From: Jeongeupia naejangsanensis
GTDB taxonomy: Bacteria > Pseudomonadota > Gammaproteobacteria > Burkholderiales > Chitinibacteraceae
DNA: 64,000 nt
NCBI RefSeq assembly: GCF_016865585.1
Contig: NZ_JAESND010000001.1
Location: forward strand, 930,001 to 994,000
Direction: 5' to 3'
Below, one piece after another: positions 1-10,733 of the stretch (positions within the stretch are counted from its first letter, which is position 1; every line of letters begins with the position of its first letter). The translations under genes were made by a program, and so were the position numbers. A model generated the notes under the pieces. That model was not told the DNA's origin. It saw only the letters and a list, made by a program, of their open reading frames with translations, and did no database searches.

Positions 1-175
1 ATTGAAATGCACAGGGGCAAGATCAAGTTCAAAAGCGTACGACACATCATGATTCGCAATTCCGGTTGGGTGAAAACCCGCCCATCTTATGAATTGCAGC
101 ACGCGCCGTTTAGTCGGAAAACCGTCATTTTTTGTCCCTGAACACCGCTCGGACGCGGCATCGCCGCAAAGGCCG

Positions 176-823
176 TCAGCGCACTTTGCGGAACGTCAGG
201 TTGATCCGTGTTTCACCGAGCAGTGGATGGCTGCCTGGCTTGATCGGCAGCACGCCGTGGTAGCGCAGCCGCGAAGGCCCGCCCCAGACGACGACATCAC
301 CATGGGCGATCGGAATCCGCACCTGTTTGTCGCTGCGCTCGAAGCCGCCGAACAGGAATACCGCCGGCAGCCCCAGTGACACGGAGACGATCGGGTGGTC
401 GTAGTCGAGCTCGTCCTTGTCCTGATGCAGGCTGAGCCGGGCGCCGATGGCGTAGCGGTTGATCAGGCAAGCTTGGGGCGTGAAACCGTCGAACCCGGAT
501 TCGCGCGCGGCGTCGAGCGCCAGTTCCGCGAACGCCGCCGGCATCGCCGGCCATGGCCGGCCGGTTTGCGGATCGGTCGCGTCGTAGCGGTAGCCGCGCC
601 GATCGCTGACCCAGCCGAGCGAGCCGGTGTTGCTCATCGCCACCGACATCGTCTGCCCGCCCGGCGTGACCAGATGGCGGAACGGCGCGCCGGCGGTGAC
701 CGCTTCAACGCCGGCCAGCAGCGCCGGCACCAAGGGCAGCGCGAAGCCGCGCAACACCACGGCACCGGGCGCGAGGTCTTCGCGCCAGTCGGGCAGCGAG
801 TCGGCAAACAGGTCGGCAGTCAT
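176..823 (-). CDS. alkB: AlkB, alpha-ketoglutarate-dependent DNA dealkylase
   Basis: Fe(II)/2-oxoglutarate dioxygenase that oxidatively removes 1-methyladenine and 3-methylcytosine lesions from DNA. The 215-residue protein matches E. coli AlkB in length and end to end: N-terminal DLFAD, the nucleotide-recognition lid around TPGGQTMSVAMSN (53-65), the iron ligands H133-x-D135 and H189, and the 2OG-binding R206 in RINLTFR. The start is the ATG at 823; longer in-frame versions would run back into the upstream gene. It is the last gene of a three-gene operon, 22 bp after the 2OG oxygenase gene, with ada first. All three act on alkylated DNA, so this is an adaptive-response operon. Function is very secure. 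Confidence 0.96.
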   Translation of the reverse strand: MTADLFADSLPDWREDLAPGAVVLRGFALPLVPALLAGVEAVTAGAPFRHLVTPGGQTMSVAMSNTGSLGWVSDRRGYRYDATDPQTGRPWPAMPAAFAELALDAARESGFDGFTPQACLINRYAIGARLSLHQDKDELDYDHPIVSVSLGLPAVFLFGGFERSDKQVRIPIAHGDVVVWGGPSRLRYHGVLPIKPGSHPLLGETRINLTFRKVR

Positions 824-845
824 CGCAGGTTGCTCGTCATGCGCT

Positions 846-1559
846 TCACTGGGCATCGTGGAAGATGATGCCGACAGTATGCCGCGTCCCGGCGCGCACC
901 CGGCTGACGCCATGACGCATGGCGACGCGGTAAATACCGCGCGTGCCCTGCACCGGCCGCTGGTTGACGGCGAACACCACCGCGTCGCCCTGCCGCAGCG
1001 GCACGACCTCGGCGCGCGACTGCATCCGTGGCCGCTGTTCGGTCAGCACGAACTCGCCGCCGTCGAAATCCCGCCCCGGCTCGGACAGCAGGATCGCCAG
1101 CTGCAGTGGAAACACATGCTCGCCATACAGGTCCTGATGCAGGCAGTTATAGTCGCCGGCACCGTACTGCAGCAATAGCGGCGTCGGCCGCAGCTGGCCG
1201 GCTTGGTGGCAGCGGGCGATGAAGTCCGCATGGTCGGCCGGATAGCGCACGTCCAGCCCCATCGCCGCATTCCAGCGGTTGGCGATCGGCACCAGCAGCG
1301 GGTACAGCGCGGTGCGCAAGCGGGCGACGATGTCCGGCAGCGGATGGGCGAAGTATTTGTATTCGCCGCGGCCGAAACCGTGCCGTTCCATCACCACCCG
1401 GCTGCGAAAGCCCGCATCGCCGGCGTACAGGCCGGCGAGCGCCTCGCAATCGGCAGGGGACAGCAGGCCGGGCAGCAGCGCCCAGCCTTGCACATCCAGC
1501 GCGGTTTCGACACCGGTCCAGTCAAGCGCGGCCAGCGGCGCATGCAGTGGCGCGTTCAT
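846..1559 (-). CDS. 2OG-Fe(II) oxygenase of the DNA-damage-linked (Oxygenase-NA, PF09859-type) family
   Basis: 237-residue non-heme iron oxygenase with a prolyl-4-hydroxylase-like double-stranded beta helix. The HxD iron motif is visible as H141-Q-D143 in NCLHQDLYGEH, with a distal His probably at 216 (AMRHGVSRVR) and the conserved end RHTVGIIFHDA. The family is recurrently encoded beside ada and alkB and is thought to act on damaged nucleic acid, but its substrate is not established. The start ATG overlaps the ada stop by 4 bp (ATGA), indicating translational coupling; reading further upstream in this frame would only shadow ada. Alternative reading: a protein hydroxylase that merely travels with the repair genes. 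Confidence 0.88.
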   Translation of the reverse strand: MNAPLHAPLAALDWTGVETALDVQGWALLPGLLSPADCEALAGLYAGDAGFRSRVVMERHGFGRGEYKYFAHPLPDIVARLRTALYPLLVPIANRWNAAMGLDVRYPADHADFIARCHQAGQLRPTPLLLQYGAGDYNCLHQDLYGEHVFPLQLAILLSEPGRDFDGGEFVLTEQRPRMQSRAEVVPLRQGDAVVFAVNQRPVQGTRGIYRVAMRHGVSRVRAGTRHTVGIIFHDAQ

Positions 1560-2311
1560 TCCCTCGTCTCCGCCCCGCGCGCTTCCAGCGCCAGCAAAGC
1601 CTGCTTGCGTTCCACGCCCCAGCGGTAACCGGAGATCGTACCGTCGCTGCGCAGTACCCGATGGCAAGGCACCACGACGGCCAGCGGGTTCGCGGCGCAC
1701 GCCCCCGCGACCGCGCGGACCGCTGCCGGCGCGCCCAAGGCCCGGGCCAGCTCGGCATAGCTGCGCGTTTCGCCCGGCGGAATCTGCCGCAGCGCCTGCC
1801 ACACGGCCTGCTGGAACACGGTGCCGCGCGCGTCGAGCGGCACGGCAATCGCGCGCGAGGGCTGGCTGATCAGCGCCAGCACCTGTGCGAGCAGCGCCAC
1901 TGTCGTTTCGTCGCCCTGACCGATCCGCGCTTTCGGAAAGCGTGCCTGCAGATCGTCGAGCAGCGATGCAGCCGCATCGCCGATCAGCACCGCACAGATT
2001 CCGCTCGCACTCTGCGCGACCAGCACCGTGCCGAGGGGCGATTCGCCGCAGGCATGGCGCAGCACTTCCGGCTGCACGCGCGGCCGGCAGCGTTTGCACG
2101 GCCGGAAGCCGGCGGCTTCGGCGGCATCGCAACTCGCGTGGAAGGCGACGTTCTCCGGTTTGGGGCGCGCGCCACACGACGGTCGGCAATACACCCCGGT
2201 CGTCGCGACCGAGTAATAGAACGTTGCTTCGCGGTCGCGGGTGAGCACGGCGGCCCAGCGTGGATCGGACTGCGTGGTCAGGGCACGCGCGGCGGTCGGG
2301 TTCGGCTTCAT
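1556..2311 (-). CDS. ada: Ada-type methyltransferase lacking the AraC DNA-binding domain
   Basis: Suicide methyltransferase for alkylated DNA. The N-terminal zinc domain (about 15-80) carries C42, C46, C72 and C75, where the first Cys accepts methyl groups from phosphotriesters. The C-terminal O6-alkylguanine methyltransferase domain (about 85-245) has the PCHR active site with C216 and the SGYRWG wing. E. coli Ada is 354 residues; this one is 251 because the roughly 105-residue AraC-type helix-turn-helix between the domains is absent, RCRPRVQP running straight into the methyltransferase part (SASGICAVLIGD). The join is in frame and no frameshift is seen. First gene of the ada/oxygenase/alkB operon. 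Classical autoregulation by methylated Ada binding DNA may not operate here. Confidence 0.93.
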   Translation of the reverse strand: MKPNPTAARALTTQSDPRWAAVLTRDREATFYYSVATTGVYCRPSCGARPKPENVAFHASCDAAEAAGFRPCKRCRPRVQPEVLRHACGESPLGTVLVAQSASGICAVLIGDAAASLLDDLQARFPKARIGQGDETTVALLAQVLALISQPSRAIAVPLDARGTVFQQAVWQALRQIPPGETRSYAELARALGAPAAVRAVAGACAANPLAVVVPCHRVLRSDGTISGYRWGVERKQALLALEARGAETRE

Positions 2312-2399
2312 GATCGGCTCCCGTAGAGATCATGGCCTCATGCTGCGCCCGCGCCGGTAACGCCGCACTCCGGTTCTTGCGCACGTTTCATTTCCCCGG

Positions 2400-2415
2400 A
2401 TCAGCATCGGCTGAT
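2400..2415. promoter_or_regulatory. Inverted repeat between ada and the CBM/SUMF1 gene
   Basis: ATCAGC and GCTGAT arms of 6 bp separated by 4 bp lie about 90 bp upstream of ada in the divergent intergenic region. It could be an operator for either gene. No binding protein can be named from sequence. Confidence 0.3.
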
Positions 2416-2489
2416 GCAGCTGTTGTACCGGCCGCTTGCCCGCACTCCGGCACTTGAGTCCCCTATCCGGTGCTGGCAATTTGGCAACA

Positions 2490-2504
2490 CATGACAATGT
2501 CATG
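2490..2504. promoter_or_regulatory. 15-bp palindrome CATGACA-A-TGTCATG
   Basis: A perfect 7+1+7 bp palindrome lies 40 bp before the start of the CBM/SUMF1 gene. It is preceded by a directly repeated TGGCAA at about 2474 and 2482. Its size and symmetry fit a dimeric repressor or activator site. The regulator is unknown. Confidence 0.4.
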
Positions 2505-2543
2505 CAATCAAGCAGAAAGACACCAAGGACAGGGGAATTACCA

Positions 2544-3845
2544 ATGAAACACATCATTTACGCCATCCCGCCCCGCCACCCGGCATCGGCAAAACCACCC
2601 GGTACGCGCCTGCACCGGCTGCTGCTCGGCGTACTGCTCGCTACCGGCATGCACGGCGCGCTTGCGGCAGCCTGGCAGCCGGGTGCCGTCTATCTTCAGG
2701 GCGATGTGGTGACGCATCAGGGACAGGAATGGCAGGCCCGCTGGTGGACCCGCGGCGACACACCGGCTGCCGGCGTAGCGCCATGGCTGGCTGCGCCGGC
2801 CGAAGACGCGGCCGGTGACTGGCAAGCCACTCGCGCCTATGCCGCCGGCGAGCTGGCCGCACTCGGTGGCGAGCTGTATCAGGCGCGCTGGTGGACACGC
2901 GGCGACGCACCAAGTGCCGGCAGCCCGGTCTGGCGAGCGCTCGGCACCGGCGTCAACGGCCGGCAGTTCGTCCGCGTACCCGGCGGCAGCTTCGTGATGG
3001 GGGCGACGATCGCCGGCCCGGTCAACTACCCTAACGAATATCCGGTCCACACGGTCACGCTGTCGCCATACTGGCTCAGCGCCACCGAAGTCACCTACCG
3101 CCAGTTCGACCGCTACACCCGCGCCACCGGTCAGGCGCCGCTCAGCTCGGCCGACATGGGTGGCATCGACATGGGTCGGGGCGAGAATCCGGCCGTCAAC
3201 GTCACGTGGTGGGCGGCAATCAAGTACGTGAACTGGCTGAACCAGCGCAAGGGCTGGCCCAGGGCATATGACGAAACGACCGGCGACCTGCTCGACGCCG
3301 CCGGCCAGCCCACGCTCGATGTCGCCAAGGTGATCGGTTACCGGTTGCCGACCGAGGCCGAGTGGGAGTACGCGGCGCGCGATCGCGGCCAGGACATCGT
3401 CAACGCCTGGGGCAACGGCGCACCGCTGGTCAACGGCAAGCCGGCGGCCAACATCGCCGACAGCAGCTTCAAGCAGTATTTCGAAGACCTGCTCGGCGAG
3501 CCGTTGCCTGCGTGGCTGGTGCCGTGGCCGGTGACCGACGGCTACGCACGGCAGGCGCCGGTGGGTAGCTTCGTCGCCAATTCACTGGGTCTGTACGACA
3601 TGTCCGGCAGCGCGTGGGAATGGACCGGCGACAAGGCGCGGACCTACACCACGCAGGCGCAGACCAACCCGGTCGGCACCGGCGACGCGCCGGGGCGGGT
3701 GATGCGCGGCGCCAGCTGGGACAACGGTCAGGACATGCACATCACCGACCGCTACGCCGGCGACCCGGCCGAGTCGACCTCGGCCACCGGTCTGCGGCTG
3801 GCCCGCTCGGTCGTCGCCGGTCAGGCGAACGACAGGGAAGACTGA
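2544..3845 (+). CDS. Secreted tandem CBM5/12 plus SUMF1-like (formylglycine-generating-enzyme fold) protein
   Basis: 433-residue exported protein. A signal peptide with a long basic N-region ends near residue 42 (LLLGVLLATG core, ALA-A). Two type-3 chitin-binding modules follow (about 44-84 and 92-133), each with the AxWWTRGDxP core. Residues 140-425 form a SUMF1/FGE-sulfatase fold (VRVPGGSFVMG, RLPTEAEWEYAAR, WEWTGD, RVMRGASWDN). The whole protein contains no cysteine, so the catalytic Cys pair of true formylglycine-generating enzymes is missing; it probably serves as a binding or structural scaffold on chitin. The ATG at 2544 has an AGGGGA ribosome site; an upstream in-frame start would lack a signal peptide. 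It stands alone and ends at a shared terminator. Confidence 0.85.
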   Translation: MKHIIYAIPPRHPASAKPPGTRLHRLLLGVLLATGMHGALAAAWQPGAVYLQGDVVTHQGQEWQARWWTRGDTPAAGVAPWLAAPAEDAAGDWQATRAYAAGELAALGGELYQARWWTRGDAPSAGSPVWRALGTGVNGRQFVRVPGGSFVMGATIAGPVNYPNEYPVHTVTLSPYWLSATEVTYRQFDRYTRATGQAPLSSADMGGIDMGRGENPAVNVTWWAAIKYVNWLNQRKGWPRAYDETTGDLLDAAGQPTLDVAKVIGYRLPTEAEWEYAARDRGQDIVNAWGNGAPLVNGKPAANIADSSFKQYFEDLLGEPLPAWLVPWPVTDGYARQAPVGSFVANSLGLYDMSGSAWEWTGDKARTYTTQAQTNPVGTGDAPGRVMRGASWDNGQDMHITDRYAGDPAESTSATGLRLARSVVAGQANDRED

Positions 3846-3865
3846 GGGCGCCGACCCTGGTTGAA

Positions 3866-3892
3866 AAACACCCCGCCGTCGGCGGGGTGTTT
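3866..3892. terminator. Bidirectional terminator between convergent genes
   Basis: A 12-bp perfect stem (AAACACCCCGCC / GGCGGGGTGTTT) with a 3-nt loop is flanked by A and T runs. It can end both the rightward SUMF1-like gene and the leftward leuA transcript. Confidence 0.88.
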
Positions 3893-3894
3893 GC

Positions 3895-5799
<1,905 letters not shown>

Positions 5800-5901
5800 T
5801 TACCGGGGTCTTTATGCCGTCCTCCCTAGAGTTCGGGGTGAACAGGTGCCCGCCGGCTTTTGCCGCAACAGACGCCTGACCTACCACCCAGGGAGAAAGC
5901 C

Positions 5902-5994
5902 ATGGACCTCGCTTACCTCGCGCTCACCGGCCTGATCGCCGCGCTGATATTTCTGCTGATCCAGCTGTGCCACCTCACGCGGAGGCCGTCATGA
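5902..5994 (+). CDS. 30-residue single-pass membrane microprotein upstream of kdpF
   Basis: Reads MDLAYLALTGLIAALIFLLI... and ends HLTRRPS: one hydrophobic helix (about 4-23) and a short basic tail, the layout of a KdpF-like small membrane subunit. It has a strong ribosome site (GGGAGAAAGCC-ATG), and its stop overlaps the kdpF start in an ATGA, so it is probably translated and coupled to kdpF. It is too short for most gene callers. Function is unknown; stabilising or regulating the Kdp complex is an inference from position alone. The alternative is a leader ORF whose translation only opens the kdpF start. Confidence 0.62.
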   Translation: MDLAYLALTGLIAALIFLLIQLCHLTRRPS

Positions 5995-6080
5995 CCGCGA
6001 TTGCACTGCTGGCCGGCGCGGCCGCCATCGGCCTGCTCAGCTACCTCGTCTACGCCCTCTTCAATCCGGAGCGTTTCTGA
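5991..6080 (+). CDS. kdpF: KdpF, small subunit of the K+-transporting ATPase
   Basis: 29-residue hydrophobic peptide that stabilises the KdpABC complex in the inner membrane. The C-terminal part [13 protein letters not shown] matches the KdpF pattern (E. coli GYLVYALINAEAF). It has its own GGAGG ribosome site inside the preceding small ORF, overlaps that ORF by 4 bp, and ends 1 bp before the kdpA start. Identification rests on both sequence and position. Confidence 0.93.
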   Translation: MTAIALLAGAAAIGLLSYLVYALFNPERF

Positions 6081-6081
6081 C

Positions 6082-7863
6082 ATGAACACCAATGCTGTTG
6101 TGCAGCTCGCGCTTTACCTCGCGGTGCTGCTGGTTCTTGCGTGGCCGCTGTCCGGCTACATCGCGCGCGTCATGCGCGGCGAACACCTCGGCCCGACCCG
6201 GCTGCTCGCACCGGTCGAGCGGCTGTTCTACAAACTCGCCGGTGTCGATGCCGGACGGGAGACCGGCTGGAAGTCGTACGCGGTCGGCCTCGTGCTGTTC
6301 AACCTGATCGGCGTCGTCGCCGTTTACACGCTGCAGCGCCTGCAGGGCGTGCTGCCGCTCAATCCGCAAGGCTTCGGCACGATCAGCCCGGATTCGTCGT
6401 TCAATACGGCGATCTCCTTCGTCGCCAACACCAACTGGCAGGGTTACGCCGGCGAATCGACGATGAGCTATCTGACCCAGATGCTCGGCCTGTCGGTGCA
6501 GAACTTCCTGTCGGCGGCGACCGGCATCGCTGTGGTGATTGCGCTGATCCGCGGCTTTGCACGCAAGAGCCTCGACACCATCGGCAACGTCTGGGCCGAC
6601 CTGACCCGCGTGACGCTGTACGTGCTGGTACCGCTCTCGCTGGTCATCGCCGTGCTGCTGGTCGGCCAGGGCGTGATCCAGAACTTCAAGCCGTACACCG
6701 AAGTGCAGACGGTTCAGGCGACGGTCTACCAGACCGCCAGGCTCGATGCGCACGGTGCACCGGTCAACGGCGCCGACGGCAAGCCGCTGATGGTCGACAC
6801 CGCCGCGACGACGCAAACCTTGCCGATGGGCCCCGTCGCGTCGCAAGAGGCGATCAAGATGCTCGGCACCAACGGTGGCGGTTTCTTCAACGCCAATTCG
6901 GCGCACCCGTACGAAAACCCGACGCCGCTGTCCAACTTCATCGAGATGCTGGCGATCTTCCTGATCCCGGCTGCGCTGTGTTTCGTCTTCGGCCGCATGG
7001 TCAGCGATCGTCGCCAGGGCTGGGCCGTGCTGGCCGCAATGACCGTGCTGTTCGTCACCGCCTACGGCGTCACCGTCTGGGCCGAGCTCGCGGGCAACCC
7101 GGCGCTGCAGCACGCCGGCGCCGCCAGCAGCATCAATATGGAAGGCAAGGAAACGCGCTTCGGCATCGTCGCGTCGAGCCTGTTCGCAACGATCACCACC
7201 GCCGCGTCGTGCGGTGCGGTCAACGCAATGCACGATTCGTTCACGCCGCTGGGCGGCATGGTGCCGATGGCGCTGATGCAGCTCGGTGAAGTGGTGTTCG
7301 GCGGCGTCGGCTCGGGGCTGTACGGCATGCTGGTGTACGCGATCCTCGCGGTGTTCATCGCCGGGCTGATGGTCGGCCGCACGCCGGAATACCTCGGCAA
7401 GAAGATCGAATCGTTCGAGATGAAGATGACCGCCATCGCCATCCTCGCCACGCCGATCCTGGTGCTCGCCGGCACGGCGATCGCCGTCAGCGTCAGCGCC
7501 GGCCAGGCGGGCGTGCTCAACCCGCAGGCGCACGGTTTCTCGGAAGTCCTCTACGCGTTCTCGAGCGCGGCCAACAACAACGGCTCGGCCTTCGCCGGTC
7601 TGTCGGCCAACACGCCCTTCTACAACGTGATGCTCGGTCTGGCGATGTGGTTCGGCCGCTTCGCGATCATCGTCCCGGTGCTGGCCATGGCGGGTTCGCT
7701 CGCCGGCAAGCAGCGCCTCGCAGTGACTGCCGGCACGCTGCCGACGCACGGCCCGCTGTTCGTGGTGCTGCTGATCGGCGCGGTGCTGCTGGTCGGCGCG
7801 CTGAACTACATCCCGGGGCTGGCGCTCGGCCCGATTGTTGAACACCTGCAAATGATTGGCTGA
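6082..7863 (+). CDS. kdpA: KdpA, K+-binding and channel-like subunit
   Basis: 593-residue polytopic inner-membrane protein related to K+ channels, which selects and passes K+ in the high-affinity Kdp pump. It shows the repeated selectivity-loop segments, e.g. [37 protein letters not shown] and [14 protein letters not shown]. Length and motifs are typical of KdpA. GGAG stands 10 nt before the ATG. Second main gene of the kdp operon; kdpB follows after 52 bp. Confidence 0.97.
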   Translation: MNTNAVVQLALYLAVLLVLAWPLSGYIARVMRGEHLGPTRLLAPVERLFYKLAGVDAGRETGWKSYAVGLVLFNLIGVVAVYTLQRLQGVLPLNPQGFGTISPDSSFNTAISFVANTNWQGYAGESTMSYLTQMLGLSVQNFLSAATGIAVVIALIRGFARKSLDTIGNVWADLTRVTLYVLVPLSLVIAVLLVGQGVIQNFKPYTEVQTVQATVYQTARLDAHGAPVNGADGKPLMVDTAATTQTLPMGPVASQEAIKMLGTNGGGFFNANSAHPYENPTPLSNFIEMLAIFLIPAALCFVFGRMVSDRRQGWAVLAAMTVLFVTAYGVTVWAELAGNPALQHAGAASSINMEGKETRFGIVASSLFATITTAASCGAVNAMHDSFTPLGGMVPMALMQLGEVVFGGVGSGLYGMLVYAILAVFIAGLMVGRTPEYLGKKIESFEMKMTAIAILATPILVLAGTAIAVSVSAGQAGVLNPQAHGFSEVLYAFSSAANNNGSAFAGLSANTPFYNVMLGLAMWFGRFAIIVPVLAMAGSLAGKQRLAVTAGTLPTHGPLFVVLLIGAVLLVGALNYIPGLALGPIVEHLQMIG

Positions 7864-7915
7864 TTCGTACCGGGCCCAGCCGGGCCCGGACGATACCCTT
7901 CAGGGGAATAGAGAA

Positions 7916-10033
7916 ATGACCAAACGACTCGAAGTGCCGGACGAAATCGGCACCGACCAACGCACCGGCAGTGGTGCACGCAAACTGCCGCTGCTGGACC
8001 CGGCGTTGCTGATGCCTGCCGTGACCGATGCGTTCAAGAAGCTCGCACCGCAAGTGCAATGGCGCAATCCGGTGATGTTCGTCGTCTACGTCGGCAGCAT
8101 CCTGACCACGGTACTGTTTGGCCAGGCACTGTTCGGCACCGGCGAAGCGCCGGCCGGCTTCATCGGCGCGATTGCGGCCTGGCTGTGGTTCACCGTACTG
8201 TTCGCCAACTTCGCCGAAGCACTGGCCGAGGGCCGCAGCAAGGCGCAGGCCGAAGCCTTGCGTGCGACCAAGAAGAACGTCATCGCCAAAAAACTGAAGG
8301 TCGCCAAAAAGAGCGCCTACGAGCTGATCGACAGCCCGAGCCTGCGCAAGGGCGATCTGATCCTGATCGAAGCCGGCGACACGATCCCGATGGATGGAGA
8401 AGTGCTCGACGGCGTCGCCTCGGTCGACGAATCCGCGATCACCGGCGAATCGGCGCCGGTGATCCGCGAATCGGGCGGTGACTTCTCGGCCGTCACCGGC
8501 GGCACCCGCGTGCTGTCGGACTGGATCGTCGTGCGCGTGTCGGTCAACCCGGGCGAGGCCTTCCTCGACCGGATGATCGCGATGGTCGAAGGTGCCAAGC
8601 GCCAGAAAACGCCGAACGAGATCGCGCTGACCATCCTGCTGGTCGCACTGACCATCGTCTTTCTCGTCGTCACCGTCACCTTGCTGCCGTTCTCGCAGTA
8701 CAGCGTTTCGGTCGCCGGTGCCGGCACGCCGATCACGATCACCGCGCTGATCGCGCTGCTGGTCTGCCTGATTCCGACCACGATCGGCGCGCTGCTGTCC
8801 TCCATCGGCGTCGCCGGCATGAGCCGGATGATGCAGGCCAACGTGATCGCCACCTCGGGCCGCGCGGTCGAAGCCGCCGGCGACGTCGACGTGCTGCTGC
8901 TCGACAAGACCGGCACGATCACGCTCGGCAACCGTCAGGCCTCGGCCTTCATCGCCGCACCGGGCGTCACCGAGCAGCAACTGGCCGATGCCGCGCAGCT
9001 TGCGTCGCTGGCCGACGAAACGCCGGAAGGCCGCTCGATCGTTGTGCTCGCCAAACAGCGCTTTGCCCTGCGCGGCCGCGAACTCGCCGCGCACCAGGCC
9101 GTGTTCGTGCCGTTTACCGCGCAGACCCGCATGAGCGGCATCGACTACGACGGCCGGCAGATCCGCAAGGGTGCACTCGACGCGGTGCGCCAGCACGTCG
9201 CCGATCTCGGCGGGCTGTTTCCCGATGCCGTGGCCAAGGCCGCCGACGACGTCGCCCGCCGTGGCGCCACACCGCTGGTCGTCGTCGACGGCACCACCGT
9301 GCTCGGCGTGATCGAACTCAAGGACATCGTCAAGGGCGGTATCAAGGAACGCTTCGCCGAACTGCGCGCGATGGGCATCAAGACCGTGATGATCACCGGT
9401 GACAACCCGCTGACCGCCGCGGCCATCGCCGCCGAAGCCGGCGTCGATGACTTCCTCGCACAGGCCAGACCGGAAGACAAGCTCAAGCTCATCCGCGACC
9501 ATCAAGCCGAGGGCCGGCTGGTCGCGATGACCGGCGACGGCACCAACGACGCCCCGGCGCTGGCGCAGGCCGACGTGGCCGTGGCGATGAACACCGGCAC
9601 GCAGGCTGCGAAGGAGGCCGGCAATATGGTCGACCTCGACAGCAATCCGACCAAGCTGATCGAGATCGTCGAGATCGGCAAGCAGATGCTGATGACGCGC
9701 GGTTCGCTGACGACGTTCTCGGTCGCCAACGACATCGCCAAGTACTTCGCCATCATCCCGGCGGCGTTCGCCGCCACCTACCCGCAGTTGGGCGCGCTCA
9801 ACGTCATGGGCCTGCACTCGCCGGCGTCGGCGATCCTGTCGGCGGTGATCTTCAACGCGATCATCATCGTCTTCCTGATCCCGCTGGCGCTGAAAGGCGT
9901 GAAGTACCGCGCGCAATCGGCGGCACAGCTGCTGCGCAACAACATGCTGATCTACGGCCTGGGCGGCCTGATCGTGCCCTTCGTCGGCATCAAGCTGATC
10001 GACCTGCTGCTGGTTGCACTGCATCTGGCCTAA
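7916..10033 (+). CDS. kdpB: KdpB, P-type ATPase subunit
   Basis: 705-residue catalytic subunit that hydrolyses ATP for K+ uptake. P-type ATPase landmarks are present: the TGES actuator motif ([11 protein letters not shown]), the phosphorylated Asp in [14 protein letters not shown], and the hinge motif [22 protein letters not shown]. Membrane helices lie near the N-terminus, the middle and the C-terminus. Start is the ATG at 7916; an earlier in-frame start would overlap kdpA and add unrelated residues. kdpC follows 12 bp later. Confidence 0.97.
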   Translation: MTKRLEVPDEIGTDQRTGSGARKLPLLDPALLMPAVTDAFKKLAPQVQWRNPVMFVVYVGSILTTVLFGQALFGTGEAPAGFIGAIAAWLWFTVLFANFAEALAEGRSKAQAEALRATKKNVIAKKLKVAKKSAYELIDSPSLRKGDLILIEAGDTIPMDGEVLDGVASVDESAITGESAPVIRESGGDFSAVTGGTRVLSDWIVVRVSVNPGEAFLDRMIAMVEGAKRQKTPNEIALTILLVALTIVFLVVTVTLLPFSQYSVSVAGAGTPITITALIALLVCLIPTTIGALLSSIGVAGMSRMMQANVIATSGRAVEAAGDVDVLLLDKTGTITLGNRQASAFIAAPGVTEQQLADAAQLASLADETPEGRSIVVLAKQRFALRGRELAAHQAVFVPFTAQTRMSGIDYDGRQIRKGALDAVRQHVADLGGLFPDAVAKAADDVARRGATPLVVVDGTTVLGVIELKDIVKGGIKERFAELRAMGIKTVMITGDNPLTAAAIAAEAGVDDFLAQARPEDKLKLIRDHQAEGRLVAMTGDGTNDAPALAQADVAVAMNTGTQAAKEAGNMVDLDSNPTKLIEIVEIGKQMLMTRGSLTTFSVANDIAKYFAIIPAAFAATYPQLGALNVMGLHSPASAILSAVIFNAIIIVFLIPLALKGVKYRAQSAAQLLRNNMLIYGLGGLIVPFVGIKLIDLLLVALHLA

Positions 10034-10045
10034 CGGAGAAACACC

Positions 10046-10627
10046 ATGAACATTTCCTCCCAACTCCGCCCGGCGCTGACGATCTTCGTGCTGCTGACCG
10101 CACTGACCGGCGTGCTCTACCCCGCCGCCGTCACAGGTATCGCCCAGGGCGTCTTCCCGAACCAGGCCAACGGCAGCGTCATCAGCAAGGACGGCCGCGC
10201 CGTCGGCTCCGGGCTGATCGGCCAGAACTTCACCGAGCCGCGCTACTTCTGGGGCCGTCCGTCCGCCACCGGACCGATGCCTTACAACGGCGCCGGCTCG
10301 GGCGGCAGCAACCTCGGCCCGACCAATCCGGCACTGTTTGATGCGGTCAAGGCCCGCGTTGCCGCGCTGAAGGCCGCCGATCCGGGCAACACCGCGCCGG
10401 TGCCGGTCGACCTCGTCACCACCTCGGGCAGCGGCCTCGACCCGGACATCAGCCCGGAAGCCGCCGCCTACCAGATCGGCCGTGTTGCCAAGGCTCGCAA
10501 TCTGTCGATCCCGCAGGTCGAGGCGCTGGTCGCCGCGAACACCACCGGCAAGCAGTGGGGCTTTCTCGGTGAAGCACGGGTCAACGTGCTGAAGCTCAAC
10601 CTCGCACTCGACGCGCTCGGCAAGTAA
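10046..10627 (+). CDS. kdpC: KdpC, accessory subunit of the K+-transporting ATPase
   Basis: 193-residue protein with one N-terminal membrane helix ([21 protein letters not shown]) and a periplasmic domain, which binds next to KdpA and raises the affinity of the pump. The conserved [20 protein letters not shown] and [14 protein letters not shown] stretches are clear. Last gene of the operon, followed by a strong terminator. The sensor kinase and regulator genes kdpDE, often immediately downstream, are absent here. Confidence 0.96.
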   Translation: MNISSQLRPALTIFVLLTALTGVLYPAAVTGIAQGVFPNQANGSVISKDGRAVGSGLIGQNFTEPRYFWGRPSATGPMPYNGAGSGGSNLGPTNPALFDAVKARVAALKAADPGNTAPVPVDLVTTSGSGLDPDISPEAAAYQIGRVAKARNLSIPQVEALVAANTTGKQWGFLGEARVNVLKLNLALDALGK

Positions 10628-10652
10628 AGCACCACCCTCCGTGCGCCTTGAT

Positions 10653-10679
10653 ACGCCCGCCTCGTGCGGGCGTTTTTTT
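10653..10679 (+). terminator. Terminator of the kdp operon
   Basis: An ACGCCCGC / GCGGGCGT stem of 8 bp with a 5-nt loop is followed by seven T residues. Confidence 0.9.
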
Positions 10680-10685
10680 GAATGC

Positions 10686-10708
10686 AAAAAGCCCGCGCGA
10701 GGCGGGCT
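10686..10708 (-). terminator. Terminator of the serine hydrolase gene
   Basis: Read leftwards, a 7-bp AGCCCGC / GCGGGCT stem with a 5-nt loop is followed by five T residues. It lies back to back with the kdp terminator. Confidence 0.82.
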
Positions 10709-10733
10709 GAAGGGACGGACTGGCGCAGTCGGC

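Noticed and set aside
2340-2400. Ada-box-like AAACGTGCGCAA on the minus strand upstream of ada
   Set aside because: Only a loose match to the AAAGCGCA element, and the Ada here has no DNA-binding domain to read it.
7667-10687. Very long open frame on the minus strand through kdpB and kdpC
   Set aside because: It is antisense to well-identified genes and is composed of Asp/Gln/His/Arg/Val-rich sequence typical of shadow frames in high-GC DNA; no family resemblance.
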